NCBI RefSeq assembly: GCF_900169365.1
Contig: NZ_FXZH01000004.1
Coordinates: forward strand, 208,603 to 272,602
Reading direction: 5' to 3'
Length of the DNA: 64,000 nucleotides
From: Brevibacterium sp. 239c
GTDB lineage: Bacteria > Actinomycetota > Actinomycetes > Actinomycetales > Brevibacteriaceae
This document shows, in pieces, positions 10,222 to 18,060 of this stretch (positions within the stretch are counted from its first letter, which is position 1; every line of letters starts with the position of its first letter). The position numbers and the translations under genes were made by a program. The notes below the pieces were generated by a model. It was not told the origin of the DNA, searched no databases, and was given only the letters and a program-made list of their open reading frames with translations.

Positions 10222-11093
10222 GCCTCATCGATACCTTCACAGGCACCTCGGCTGCAGGCCCCTCAGCTGGGACCTCGAAGCGACGCGGACGCCTTCGCGC
10301 GAGCATCACGCCGGCCACCATCGTCTCCGCTCTGGTGCTGCTCATCGCCGTCCTGTGGGCACTCTTCCCGGGACTGTTCACCCACCATGATCCCAATGAC
10401 GGAGGAACCACTCCTGCACTGTTGGCCCCGAGCCTCGACCATTGGTTCGGCACCGACCAGACCGGGCGTGATGCGTTCACCCGCGTTGTCTACGGCGCGT
10501 CCCAGTCGCTGCTGGCCGCCCTGGTGGCCGTGGGTGTGGGTCTCGTGGTGGGAACGGCGATCGGACTCATCGCCGGCACTCGCCGCGGCTGGCTCGACGA
10601 TGTGCTCATGCGCTTCATTGACGTGCTGCTCTCGATCCCCGCGATCCTGCTCAGCCTCTCGATCGTCATCGTCTTGGGCTTCGGCACCATCAACGCGGCC
10701 ATCGCCGTCGGCGTCACCGCCATCGCCCAGTTCGCACGTCTCTCAAGGTCAGAGGCGGTGCGGATCAACACCAGCGACTTCGTGGCTGCGGCTTACGGTT
10801 CGGGCGGCACCTTCTTATCCGTCCTGTTCCGACACATCCTGCCCAACTCGATTTCGCCCGTGCTGTCCCTGGCTGTGCTGCAGATCGGGTCCGCGATCCT
10901 CCAGATCTCGACGTTGGGCTTCCTGGGCTACGGCACTCCCCCGCCTACACCGGAATGGGGCCTCATCATCGCTGAGGGCCGCAACTTCGTGGCCACCGCC
11001 TGGTGGCTGACGGTGCTGCCCGGCTTCGTCGTCATGGCCATCGTCCTGGCCACCCACCAGATCGGCAACACCCTGCGAAAGGCGACATCATGA
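10218..11093 (+). CDS. ABC importer permease (DppC-type)
   Basis: The 291-residue second channel subunit begins with an Ala/Thr-rich cytoplasmic leader and one helix (about 30-50). The DppC hallmark GTDQTGRDAFTRVVYGASQSLLAAL follows (about 78-102). The EAA loop appears as FVAAAYGSGGTFLSVLFRHILPNSISPVLSLAVL. Start and stop are both in ATGA overlaps with its neighbours, so the four transporter genes form one coupled operon. Confidence 0.9.
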   Translation: MSLIDTFTGTSAAGPSAGTSKRRGRLRASITPATIVSALVLLIAVLWALFPGLFTHHDPNDGGTTPALLAPSLDHWFGTDQTGRDAFTRVVYGASQSLLAALVAVGVGLVVGTAIGLIAGTRRGWLDDVLMRFIDVLLSIPAILLSLSIVIVLGFGTINAAIAVGVTAIAQFARLSRSEAVRINTSDFVAAAYGSGGTFLSVLFRHILPNSISPVLSLAVLQIGSAILQISTLGFLGYGTPPPTPEWGLIIAEGRNFVATAWWLTVLPGFVVMAIVLATHQIGNTLRKATS

Positions 11094-12781
11094 CCGAGTC
11101 CGTCCCCCTGCTGTCCGTCGAGAATCTGCGTGTCGCCTACTCACTCCGAGATGAACCTGCAGCACCAGCCGTCGATGGCGTCTCCTTCGCCGTGCGGCCC
11201 GGGTCGATGACCGCGGTCGTCGGCGAATCCGGGTCTGGCAAGTCCACGACCGCGAATGCGGCCATCGGCCTGCTCCCGGAATCCGCGCTGATCACGGGTG
11301 GGCACATCCGCCTCGGCGAAGTCCATCTGGGTTCGCTGGGGGCCAGCGCCTGGCGTGGGATCCGCGGCAGCCAGATCGGCTATGTGCCCCAGGACCCCGG
11401 CAGCTCGCTCAATCCTCTGCAGACCATCGGGAAATCCGTCGCCGAGGCGCTGCGGATCCACAAGCGCGCCGACCGGAAGTCCGCCCGTGCCCAGGTCATC
11501 GACCTGCTGGCCAAGGTCGGCATCGATCGGCCCGAGATGCGCGCCGACCAGTTCCCACACGAACTCTCCGGCGGCATGCGTCAACGGGTGCTCATCGCCT
11601 CCGCCATCGCTCTGCGCCCGCGTCTGCTCATCGCCGACGAGCCGACCTCGGCGCTCGACGTGACCGTGCAGAAGCAGGTCCTCGACCTTCTCGATGAGCT
11701 GCGGGAAGAGACCGGGATGGGTGTCCTCTTCATCACCCACGACCTGGCTGTCGCCGGTGAACGTGCCGATGAGGTCGTCGTCATGCAGTCCGGACGCGTG
11801 GTCGAGACCGGCCCGGCGGCTCGAATCTTCTCACGGCCCGCCACCGACTACACCTCACGACTCCTCGCCGACGCTCCGGCATTGAAGACGAAGTCACGCC
11901 ACCGGTCTGCAGCCCCCGATGCATGCGCCGAATGGGAGGGCTCCTTCGTCTCTGTCGAGGGCCTGACCCAGGTCTATGCCCGAAACGATGACCAGGTCAT
12001 CGGCGTCGACGATGTGTCGCTGAGCGTCGAACGCGGAACCACCCACGGGATCGTGGGCGAATCCGGGTCAGGGAAGACGACGACCGGCAAGGCACTGGCC
12101 GGCTTCCTCACCCCTCAGGCCGGACGGATACGCATCGGCGAATTCGACACCACCGACACGTCACGGGGCCACGGTGCCCGGGCTCGCCTCCGGGACTTCC
12201 GACGCACGGTCCAGCTGGTGCACCAGAACCCGTATTCGGCGCTGGACCCCAAGCATTCGATCAGGCAGATCCTCACCGAGCCACTGCGTAACTTCCGCAT
12301 CGGGACCCGCAGTTCACTCCCTTCTCTTGTCGCCGAGGCTCTGGACAGGGTGGCATTGCCGATCGACTTCCTTGACCGGCGGCCCCAGGAACTCTCCGGC
12401 GGTCAGCTGCAGCGTGTGGCGATCGCCCGTGCCCTCATCGCGGGGCCGAAGCTCGTCGTCTTCGATGAAGCGGTTTCGGCCCTCGACGTCACCGTGCAGG
12501 CCCAGATCCTGACCCTCCTCGACGACCTTCAAGCGGAGCTGGGTCTGACTTATGTCTTCATCTCCCATGATCTCGCGGTCGTGCGCCAGATCGCTGATAC
12601 GGTGTCGGTGATGTCGCGGGGGCGCCTGATGGAGAACGGACCGACGGAGGACCTCTTCGCGCGCCCGCAGACCCACTACACACGCTCCCTCCTCGCTGCG
12701 ATCCCCCGCCCCGTGATGTTCCACGGCGACGGGGAGAACATCGCGAAGAATCCGACAGTGCTCGCAGCAGCAGAAAGATGA
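11090..12781 (+). CDS. ABC importer double ATPase (DppD-DppF fusion)
   Basis: The 563-residue protein carries both nucleotide-binding domains on one chain. Domain 1 has Walker A GESGSGKST (about 46-54), signature LSGGMRQR and Walker B RLLIADEPTSALD. Domain 2 has Walker A GESGSGKTT (about 323-331), signature LSGGQLQR and Walker B KLVVFDEAVSALD; the usual Pro after the Walker B Glu is replaced by Ala. I use ATG 11090 (ATGA overlap with the permease) rather than the longer open frame from 11003, which would sit inside the permease gene. A 10-base gap leads to the monooxygenase gene. Confidence 0.9.
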   Translation: MTESVPLLSVENLRVAYSLRDEPAAPAVDGVSFAVRPGSMTAVVGESGSGKSTTANAAIGLLPESALITGGHIRLGEVHLGSLGASAWRGIRGSQIGYVPQDPGSSLNPLQTIGKSVAEALRIHKRADRKSARAQVIDLLAKVGIDRPEMRADQFPHELSGGMRQRVLIASAIALRPRLLIADEPTSALDVTVQKQVLDLLDELREETGMGVLFITHDLAVAGERADEVVVMQSGRVVETGPAARIFSRPATDYTSRLLADAPALKTKSRHRSAAPDACAEWEGSFVSVEGLTQVYARNDDQVIGVDDVSLSVERGTTHGIVGESGSGKTTTGKALAGFLTPQAGRIRIGEFDTTDTSRGHGARARLRDFRRTVQLVHQNPYSALDPKHSIRQILTEPLRNFRIGTRSSLPSLVAEALDRVALPIDFLDRRPQELSGGQLQRVAIARALIAGPKLVVFDEAVSALDVTVQAQILTLLDDLQAELGLTYVFISHDLAVVRQIADTVSVMSRGRLMENGPTEDLFARPQTHYTRSLLAAIPRPVMFHGDGENIAKNPTVLAAAER

Positions 12782-12791
12782 GACCCAGACG

Positions 12792-13835
12792 ATGACGAAC
12801 AACTCCACAGCACCCCGGCTCGGATTCTTCACACGCCTGCTCGAAGATGCACCGGCTGACCAGCGCTATCGGTTCGCGCTCGAACAGATCCAGGCGGCCG
12901 AAACCCACGGCTTCGACTCCGCCTGGGTCGCCCAGCACCACTTCTCTGCGGCCGAAGGCGGACTGCCTTCCCCACTCGTGTTCCTCGCCCATGCCGCGGC
13001 CCAGACCTCTCGGATCAGGCTCGGCACGGCGATCATCACCCTGCCCATGGAGAACGGTGTGCGCGTGGCCGAAGACGCCGCAGTCACAGATGTGCTCTCC
13101 GGGGGACGCCTGGAGATCGGACTCGGGTCCGGTGGAAACCCGAAGTCCTTCCCGGCCTTCGGCACCAGCTTCGACGAACGCCGCGAAGTCTTCGCCGACA
13201 ACCTTTCCGCATTGAAGACCCTCCTCGCCGGTCAATCCTTGGACACCGGGCACACCCTCTACCCACAGGAGGCTGGTTTGTCTGAGGGTCACGGACTCTC
13301 CGAACGCCTCTGGCAGGCCACGTTCTCCGCTGGCGGGTCCGGAGCGGCCGGTGCCGCCGGGGATGGCCTCATGCTCTCGCGCACCCAGCCCCGCCCCCAG
13401 GACAAGCCTGAGGCGAGCCTCGACGAGGTGCAGCTGCCGGTCATCGACACCTACCTCTCGAAACTGCCAGCCGGAGTCGAACCCCGCATCCTCGCCTCCC
13501 GCACCGCCGTCGTTGCCGACTCCGAGGACCTGCCTGAGCTGCGTGCCCTGACCGAGCCGGCGCTGCGGGCCGAGGCCGACCGCCTCGTCGGCTACGACAC
13601 CTCGGGGCTGAGCCTCGACGAACTGCTCATCGCCACCGACACTTACCTCGGCACACCCGAACAGGTCATCGAACGCCTGTCCACGGAACGTGTGCTCTCA
13701 CGGGCCACCGACGTCAGCTTCCAGGTACACTCGGTGCCGGCAACGAACGAAACGACGCTGCGGTCCATCGAACTTCTCGCCACTAAGGTGGCGCCGGCCC
13801 TGGGACTGATACTGACGACAGAACAGGCGGCCTGA
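12792..13835 (+). CDS. Putative FMN-dependent luciferase-like monooxygenase (TIGR04027-like)
   Basis: The 347-residue protein has the bacterial luciferase TIM-barrel pattern: GFFTRLLEDAPADQRYRFALEQIQAAE at the N terminus, GFDSAWVAQHHFSAAEGG (about 38-55), TSRIRLGTAIITLPMENGVRVAEDAAVTDVLSGGRLEIGLGSGG (about 70-115). Such enzymes use reduced FMN and oxygen to cleave C-S, C-N or C-P bonds or to oxidise aldehydes. Its placement directly after an importer and before a CMD/AhpD protein suggests it acts on the imported compound. It is co-transcribed: only 10 bases separate it from the ATPase gene and 1 base from the next gene. Confidence 0.82.
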   Translation: MTNNSTAPRLGFFTRLLEDAPADQRYRFALEQIQAAETHGFDSAWVAQHHFSAAEGGLPSPLVFLAHAAAQTSRIRLGTAIITLPMENGVRVAEDAAVTDVLSGGRLEIGLGSGGNPKSFPAFGTSFDERREVFADNLSALKTLLAGQSLDTGHTLYPQEAGLSEGHGLSERLWQATFSAGGSGAAGAAGDGLMLSRTQPRPQDKPEASLDEVQLPVIDTYLSKLPAGVEPRILASRTAVVADSEDLPELRALTEPALRAEADRLVGYDTSGLSLDELLIATDTYLGTPEQVIERLSTERVLSRATDVSFQVHSVPATNETTLRSIELLATKVAPALGLILTTEQAA

Positions 13836-13836
13836 C

Positions 13837-15180
13837 ATGACCGACATCATCAACACCCTCGCGGGAATCGCCGCGCATGACCCACTCGATCTCCTTCGCG
13901 ATCATCGTGCACAGGCCAAGGAGAATGCGCAGCGCAGCTTCGAGGCTCTCTTGGAACCCGCCGAAACCGGCGGAATCTCCTACCGTGATCGCTACGCCGT
14001 CGCCGCCTTCACCGCTGGCCTGCTGGGCGCACCCGCCGCCGAGGAGTTCTACCGCGACCTCCTCCGTGACGAGGACGAAGTCGCTTCCTGGGCGATCGCC
14101 GAACTCCTCGACGAGGCTCTGGCCGAACTCGACTCCCGGTCATCGGTGCGCGGTCCCTATGGGGCCTTCGAATCCGCTGACCTGGCGGCAGAGAACGTTG
14201 TCGGACCGTGGTTTACAGTGGAGAAGAATTCCATCGAAGTCCTCGGTCCGCTGTTGGCCGCCGGACTAGAATTCGCGCACCTTCTGGCCCTCCATCCGCG
14301 CGACGCTCGGCCCGAACACATGGCACTGCTGCTCGACGCCGGCTGGGACGAGGACTCGATCGTCACGCTCGCACAGCTCGTATCCTTCCTCAACTTCCAG
14401 ATCCGCATCAGCACAGGCCTGACTGCACTCGCCCACGCCCCGGCCGCAGCACAGGCCCCAGTCGCCGACGAGCCGCCAGAAGCGGTCAACGATGTCGGCG
14501 AGACCACCTCGGCGAGGGAACCGGCCGCTTCTTCCAAAGGAAGTGAGGCCCTGGCTCGGGTGGGCGAACGTGTCAGCGCCCACCCTGAACTCAGTCGCCC
14601 GAAACTCTTCCAGCAGTCCGGGTTGGGATGGGTGCCCTGGATCGCCCCCGTCGCCGAGGCGGACCTCTCCGATGCCCAGCGCGAGGCCCTCATCGAGGCG
14701 GGGCGGGCGAAGAACCCCTACTTCCGCCTCCTGGCCAGGGACCCGGCGGCTCTGCGGGCACGGACGCTGACCGACCTCGACATCTTCTTCAACACCACCG
14801 ACGGGCTCGGTCGGGCCGAACGCGAACTCGCGGCGACCGTGGCCTCACGACTCAACGGCTGCCTGTTCTGCGCCTCGATCCACTCGGACCGGGCCACCGA
14901 GGAATCCGGGCGCCGGGACCTCATGCAGACTCTGCTCGACATGGGCATCGAAACGCCGTCCAACCTCGGCGATCCTGTCTGGGATGCAGTCGTCGACGCT
15001 TCTGTGGCGCTCACGCTCACACCTCAGACATTTGGCCCGTCGCATGTGAACGCACTACGCGAAGCCAGCCTCGAGGATGGGGACATCATCGATGTCCTAG
15101 GCTGTGCGGCGTTCTTCAACTGGGCCAATCGCCTCATGCTCTCCCTCGGCGAACCAGAGGTGCTGGCACCCGGGAAGTGA
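13837..15180 (+). CDS. Fused CMD-domain / alkylhydroperoxidase-like protein (TIGR04029 + TIGR04030)
   Basis: The 447-residue protein joins two modules that, as I recall, are separate genes in the Avi_7169/Avi_7170-type loci. The N-terminal half (about 1-195) is an all-helical CMD-like domain with no Cys pair visible. An Ala/Pro/Glu-rich linker (about 196-235) follows. The C-terminal half (about 245-447) contains Cys342-Leu-Phe-Cys345 with His349, the CxxCxxxH redox centre of AhpD-type peroxidases and carboxymuconolactone decarboxylases. The protein could reduce a peroxide made by the monooxygenase or detoxify its product. The fusion itself shows that the two modules work together. Confidence 0.78.
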   Translation: MTDIINTLAGIAAHDPLDLLRDHRAQAKENAQRSFEALLEPAETGGISYRDRYAVAAFTAGLLGAPAAEEFYRDLLRDEDEVASWAIAELLDEALAELDSRSSVRGPYGAFESADLAAENVVGPWFTVEKNSIEVLGPLLAAGLEFAHLLALHPRDARPEHMALLLDAGWDEDSIVTLAQLVSFLNFQIRISTGLTALAHAPAAAQAPVADEPPEAVNDVGETTSAREPAASSKGSEALARVGERVSAHPELSRPKLFQQSGLGWVPWIAPVAEADLSDAQREALIEAGRAKNPYFRLLARDPAALRARTLTDLDIFFNTTDGLGRAERELAATVASRLNGCLFCASIHSDRATEESGRRDLMQTLLDMGIETPSNLGDPVWDAVVDASVALTLTPQTFGPSHVNALREASLEDGDIIDVLGCAAFFNWANRLMLSLGEPEVLAPGK

Positions 15181-15186
15181 CGTGAC

Positions 15187-15855
15187 TCAGCTGCGGCGGG
15201 CCGCCCGAAGGACGACGTCGTCGATGATGTCGGGTCGACCTCCTGGACCGATGACGGACCGATGCGATTCCTCGGCTGTGATCACGGTCCAAACCGTTGG
15301 ATCCAGACGCTTTGTCATAGCGGCTGCCGTGGCTGAGGCCTCGACTGGCGGGTGAGTATGGCCGTGTTCGCGGCGGTGAGCGCCCTCGCTGATGGTGCTG
15401 TGTGCTGGGGTGCTGTGCTCGTGATGGAGGTGGCCGACGATGAGCAGCGTTCCCCCCGGCGCCACCCAGTCTGCGATGCGGTCATAGAAGTCCAGCTGAG
15501 GCATTGCCGGGTGTGCATAGTGGGTGGTAACCAGGTCATATTGCATGTCTGGCTCCCATGTTGAGAGATCAGCCTGAACCCAGCGCAACTGGTCGTTCAC
15601 TCCAGCGGCCGCCGCGCGGTCCTTCGCGTACCCAAGCGCCGCGTCCGCGACATCGGCCCCGGTGACGGCCCAGCCCTGTTTCGCCAACCAGATCGCTTCT
15701 GCTCCGGCACCGCAGCCGGCGTCGAACGCGGTACCTGGTTCGAGTCCGCCGACCTCGTTGATCAGGTGGGGGTTCGGATCGCCTGCGCTCATCGCGGGTG
15801 CTCGTTCACCGCTCCAGGTCTTGTCCCAGTAGTTCTTGTCGAAAGAGTGTGTCAT
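15187..15855 (-). CDS. Class I SAM-dependent methyltransferase
   Basis: The 222-residue protein has motif I as FDAGCGAGAEAIWLAKQGW (about residues 44-62), the acidic end of strand 2 at VTGADVAD, and motif IV region as DLVTTHYAHP. It begins FDKNYWDKTWSG, typical of small-molecule methyltransferases related to thiopurine or tellurite enzymes. A His-rich insert (HLHHEHSTPAHS and HRREHGHTH, about 142-168) is unusual and could bind metal. Its ATG overlaps the stop of the upstream flavoprotein gene, so the two are coupled. Confidence 0.8.
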   Translation of the reverse strand: MTHSFDKNYWDKTWSGERAPAMSAGDPNPHLINEVGGLEPGTAFDAGCGAGAEAIWLAKQGWAVTGADVADAALGYAKDRAAAAGVNDQLRWVQADLSTWEPDMQYDLVTTHYAHPAMPQLDFYDRIADWVAPGGTLLIVGHLHHEHSTPAHSTISEGAHRREHGHTHPPVEASATAAAMTKRLDPTVWTVITAEESHRSVIGPGGRPDIIDDVVLRAARRS

Positions 15856-16820
15856 CAGTTCGCCTTCTCTGCTTGTTTGGTCTCCAGCTCTGCCACTGCG
15901 TGGTCCAGGTCTGTGAAGGTGAGGTTGGTGTTGATGTGCTGAGCGGCGAGCGCACCCGCCGCTGCCGCACCGCTGACCTGGGCTCCGATATCGGTAGCGT
16001 TGCCAGCCACCCAGACGCCGTCGACCGCGGTCTGCCCGAAGGCCTCTGTCTCGATGAACGCACCGGCAGGATGGGCCGTGGGCTCGAGACCGATGCCTGC
16101 GAACAGTTCGGTGCGGGCAACCATCGGCGTGGCCACAACTGCAGCGTCGACGGCAACGACCTGCCCGTCGTCCAGTCGCACACCCGTGAGCTTGTCATCG
16201 GTGATCTCCAGGCTGTCGATGCCGCCGTCGATCACGGGGACGTCGAGAGCTTGAAGTCTGATCTGATCTTCCTCGGTGAGCTGCTGGTCTCCGGAGAAGA
16301 GCATCACGTGAGGGCTCCACTGCTTGAACAGAAACGCTTTGTGGACAGCCATCGGACTGGTGGCAAGGATGCCGATGCGACTGTCCCGTACCTCCCAACC
16401 GTGGCAGTAGGGGCAGTGGATGACTCCGTGCCCCCACTGTTCGCGGACGCCGGGAATCTCAGGCAGCTCGTCGACGAGGCCAGTCGCCATGAGCAAGCGT
16501 CTGCCGACGATCTCGTCTCCGCTGCCCACGGTGAGCGTGAACCTGTCGACTTCGCCGCTGACCTTCGTGACCTGGTCGTCGACGATCTCGCCGCCGTAGC
16601 TCAGAACTTCGTCTCGACCTCGGGCCAGCAGCTCCGTGGGACTGATGCCTTCATGTGCGAGCAGCCCGTGTACGCCGTCAGCCGGGGCATTGCGAGGTTG
16701 GCCGGCATCGATGACTGTCACTGTCCGGCGGGCACGTGCCAGCGTCAGCGCCGCGCTCAGTCCTGCTGCGCCAGCTCCGACGATCACGATGTCTCTGATC
16801 GCACTCTTCTTCTCTGTCAT
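15855..16820 (-). CDS. Thioredoxin-reductase-like NAD(P)/FAD-dependent oxidoreductase
   Basis: The 321-residue flavoprotein begins with a FAD-binding Rossmann motif, IVIVGAGAAGLSAALTLARA (about 11-30). Cys136 and Cys139 in HCPYCHGWE lie where thioredoxin reductases have their redox pair, and VWVAGNATDIGAQV near the C terminus is the second FAD contact. I chose ATG 16820 because the family begins there; the longer open frame (to 17195) would run through the divergent regulator. The gene faces an XRE-cupin regulator across 82 bp and is coupled to the methyltransferase, so the two enzymes are probably induced together, perhaps for oxidative or electrophile stress. Confidence 0.85.
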   Translation of the reverse strand: MTEKKSAIRDIVIVGAGAAGLSAALTLARARRTVTVIDAGQPRNAPADGVHGLLAHEGISPTELLARGRDEVLSYGGEIVDDQVTKVSGEVDRFTLTVGSGDEIVGRRLLMATGLVDELPEIPGVREQWGHGVIHCPYCHGWEVRDSRIGILATSPMAVHKAFLFKQWSPHVMLFSGDQQLTEEDQIRLQALDVPVIDGGIDSLEITDDKLTGVRLDDGQVVAVDAAVVATPMVARTELFAGIGLEPTAHPAGAFIETEAFGQTAVDGVWVAGNATDIGAQVSGAAAAGALAAQHINTNLTFTDLDHAVAELETKQAEKAN

Positions 16821-16902
16821 GTCTTCGTCCTCCCACGATTGTGGAGCCACCGCAACGGCGCTCCGATACTTCGATGGTGACGACACCAGGAGACAATTGC
16901 AA

Positions 16903-16928
16903 ATGAGTTTGCCGAATGGCAAACTCAT
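16903..16928. promoter_or_regulatory. Perfect palindromic operator over the XRE-cupin start
   Basis: ATGAGTTTGCC (16903-16913), a 4-base spacer, then GGCAAACTCAT (16918-16928) form a perfect 11-bp inverted repeat. It covers the likely start codon of the regulator and lies about 83 bp upstream of the divergent flavoprotein gene. An autoregulatory operator is the simplest reading. Confidence 0.6.
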
Positions 16929-17532
16929 GGGTATGGATGAACACATGGACCGCACCCTTGACGCTGTCGGGCCGCGGCTGAAGCAGCTGCGGCAACGCCG
17001 CGACATCACCCTCACCGACCTCTCCGGGGAGACAGGAATTTCGATCAGCACGCTGTCCCGGCTTGAGGCCGGGCACCGCCGCCCCAACCTCGAACAGCTG
17101 CTGCCGCTGGCGCGAGCATTCGGAACCACTCTCGACGAGCTCGTCGACGCGCCGCCGACAGGGGATCCGCGCATCAATCTGCGCCCCCTGCCCACTCGCG
17201 ACGGCCGAACGATCCTGCCGCTGACACGTCGCGCCGGAGGAATCCAGGCCTACAAATTCGTGCTGCCGACGGGACTGGATGAAGCGAAACCCGAGCTGCG
17301 CAGCCATGAGGGCTACGATTGGGTCTTCGTTCTCAACGGCAACCTCCGCCTTGTCATCGGCGAACACGACCTCATCCTCGAGCCCGGCGAAGCCGCCGAG
17401 TTCGACACTCGCACCCCGCACTGGTTCGGCGCCACCAGCGCAGGGCCGGTCGAGTTTCTCAGCCTCGTCGGCAAGCAGGGCGAACGAGCCCACATCCGTG
17501 CGGCACCGAAACGCCACCTCGGCGCCGAGTAG
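16903..17532 (+). CDS. XRE-family regulator with cupin domain
   Basis: The 209-residue transcription factor has an N-terminal helix-turn-helix (about 26-75: LKQLRQRRDITLTDLSGETGISISTLSRLEAGHRRP) and a C-terminal cupin (about 120-200: HEGYDWVFVLNGNLRLVIGEHDLILEPGEAAEFDTRTPHWF). This layout is common for regulators that sense a small metabolite through the cupin. I favour ATG 16903, which has AGGAG 10 bases upstream; ATG 16927, 16933 and 16945 are in the same frame and would leave the palindrome in the 5' leader. It is transcribed away from the flavoprotein/methyltransferase operon that it likely controls. Confidence 0.82.
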   Translation: MSLPNGKLMGMDEHMDRTLDAVGPRLKQLRQRRDITLTDLSGETGISISTLSRLEAGHRRPNLEQLLPLARAFGTTLDELVDAPPTGDPRINLRPLPTRDGRTILPLTRRAGGIQAYKFVLPTGLDEAKPELRSHEGYDWVFVLNGNLRLVIGEHDLILEPGEAAEFDTRTPHWFGATSAGPVEFLSLVGKQGERAHIRAAPKRHLGAE

Positions 17533-17551
17533 AATAGCCGCCAAGCCCACA

Positions 17552-17621
17552 CCGAAATACGGGCGTCGCACAGAGCACCAGGTGTGAAAACCCGCAACTC
17601 GGCGCGACGCCCGTATGTCGG
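17552..17621. repeat. Long intergenic palindrome (about 70 bp) between convergent genes
   Basis: The outer arms CCGA and a 13-bp core arm ATACGGGCGTCGC (17557-17569) pair with GCGACGCCCGTAT (17604-17616) and TCGG (17618-17621), with a single mismatch between them and a 34-base centre. It lies between the 3' ends of the XRE-cupin and DUF779 genes, so a bidirectional terminator is possible. Its size resembles the other long palindromes in this window. Confidence 0.65.
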
Positions 17622-17640
17622 CGAATCTGAACGTATAGTG

Positions 17641-18060
17641 TCAGCCGATGTCCATGAGCGTGGACCGGATGATGAAGCGGTTGCCCGTCGGTGATTCGAC
17701 GCTGAAGCCGCCTCCCCGTCCAGGAACCACATCGACGGTGAGGTGGGTGTGCTTCCAATACTCGAACTGCTCGACCGACATCCAGAAGTCGAGGCCCGCC
17801 TTCTCACTGTCATCGATGGGCAGTTCGAAGTGGCCGAGCAGAACGTCGGCGTCTGAGGTCAGGAAATCGCCTTCGGGGAAGCACATCGGCGAGGATCCGT
17901 CGCAGCAGCCACCCGATTGGTGGAACATCAGTTGGCCATGTTTGGCGACCAGTTCGCTAAGGAGGTCGACGGTGGCCTGTGTCATGGCCACTCGCGACTT
18001 CTCCTCACCATCGATGGTCGGTGTGGATTCGAGGACTGCTGTTTCGGTTGATTCACTCAT
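17641..18060 (-). CDS. DUF779 family protein, partner of aldehyde dehydrogenase
   Basis: The 139-residue protein carries the family's Cys-rich patch QSGGCCDGSSPMCFPEGDF (about 56-74) followed by conserved DFWMSVEQFEYWKHTHLTVDVVPGRGGGFSVE. Members of DUF779 are regularly encoded next to acetaldehyde dehydrogenases, and their role is unknown. The start ATG at 18060 overlaps the stop of the aldehyde dehydrogenase gene (ATGA); a longer frame to 18219 would lie wholly inside that gene and is rejected. The Cys cluster could hold a metal or protect a reactive thiol. Confidence 0.85.
   Translation of the reverse strand: MSESTETAVLESTPTIDGEEKSRVAMTQATVDLLSELVAKHGQLMFHQSGGCCDGSSPMCFPEGDFLTSDADVLLGHFELPIDDSEKAGLDFWMSVEQFEYWKHTHLTVDVVPGRGGGFSVESPTGNRFIIRSTLMDIG

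Noticed and set aside
16821..17195. Long N-terminal extension of the thioredoxin-reductase-like protein
   Set aside because: It would be read through the divergent XRE-cupin gene and is Arg/Ser-rich with no domain. The conserved start is at 16820.
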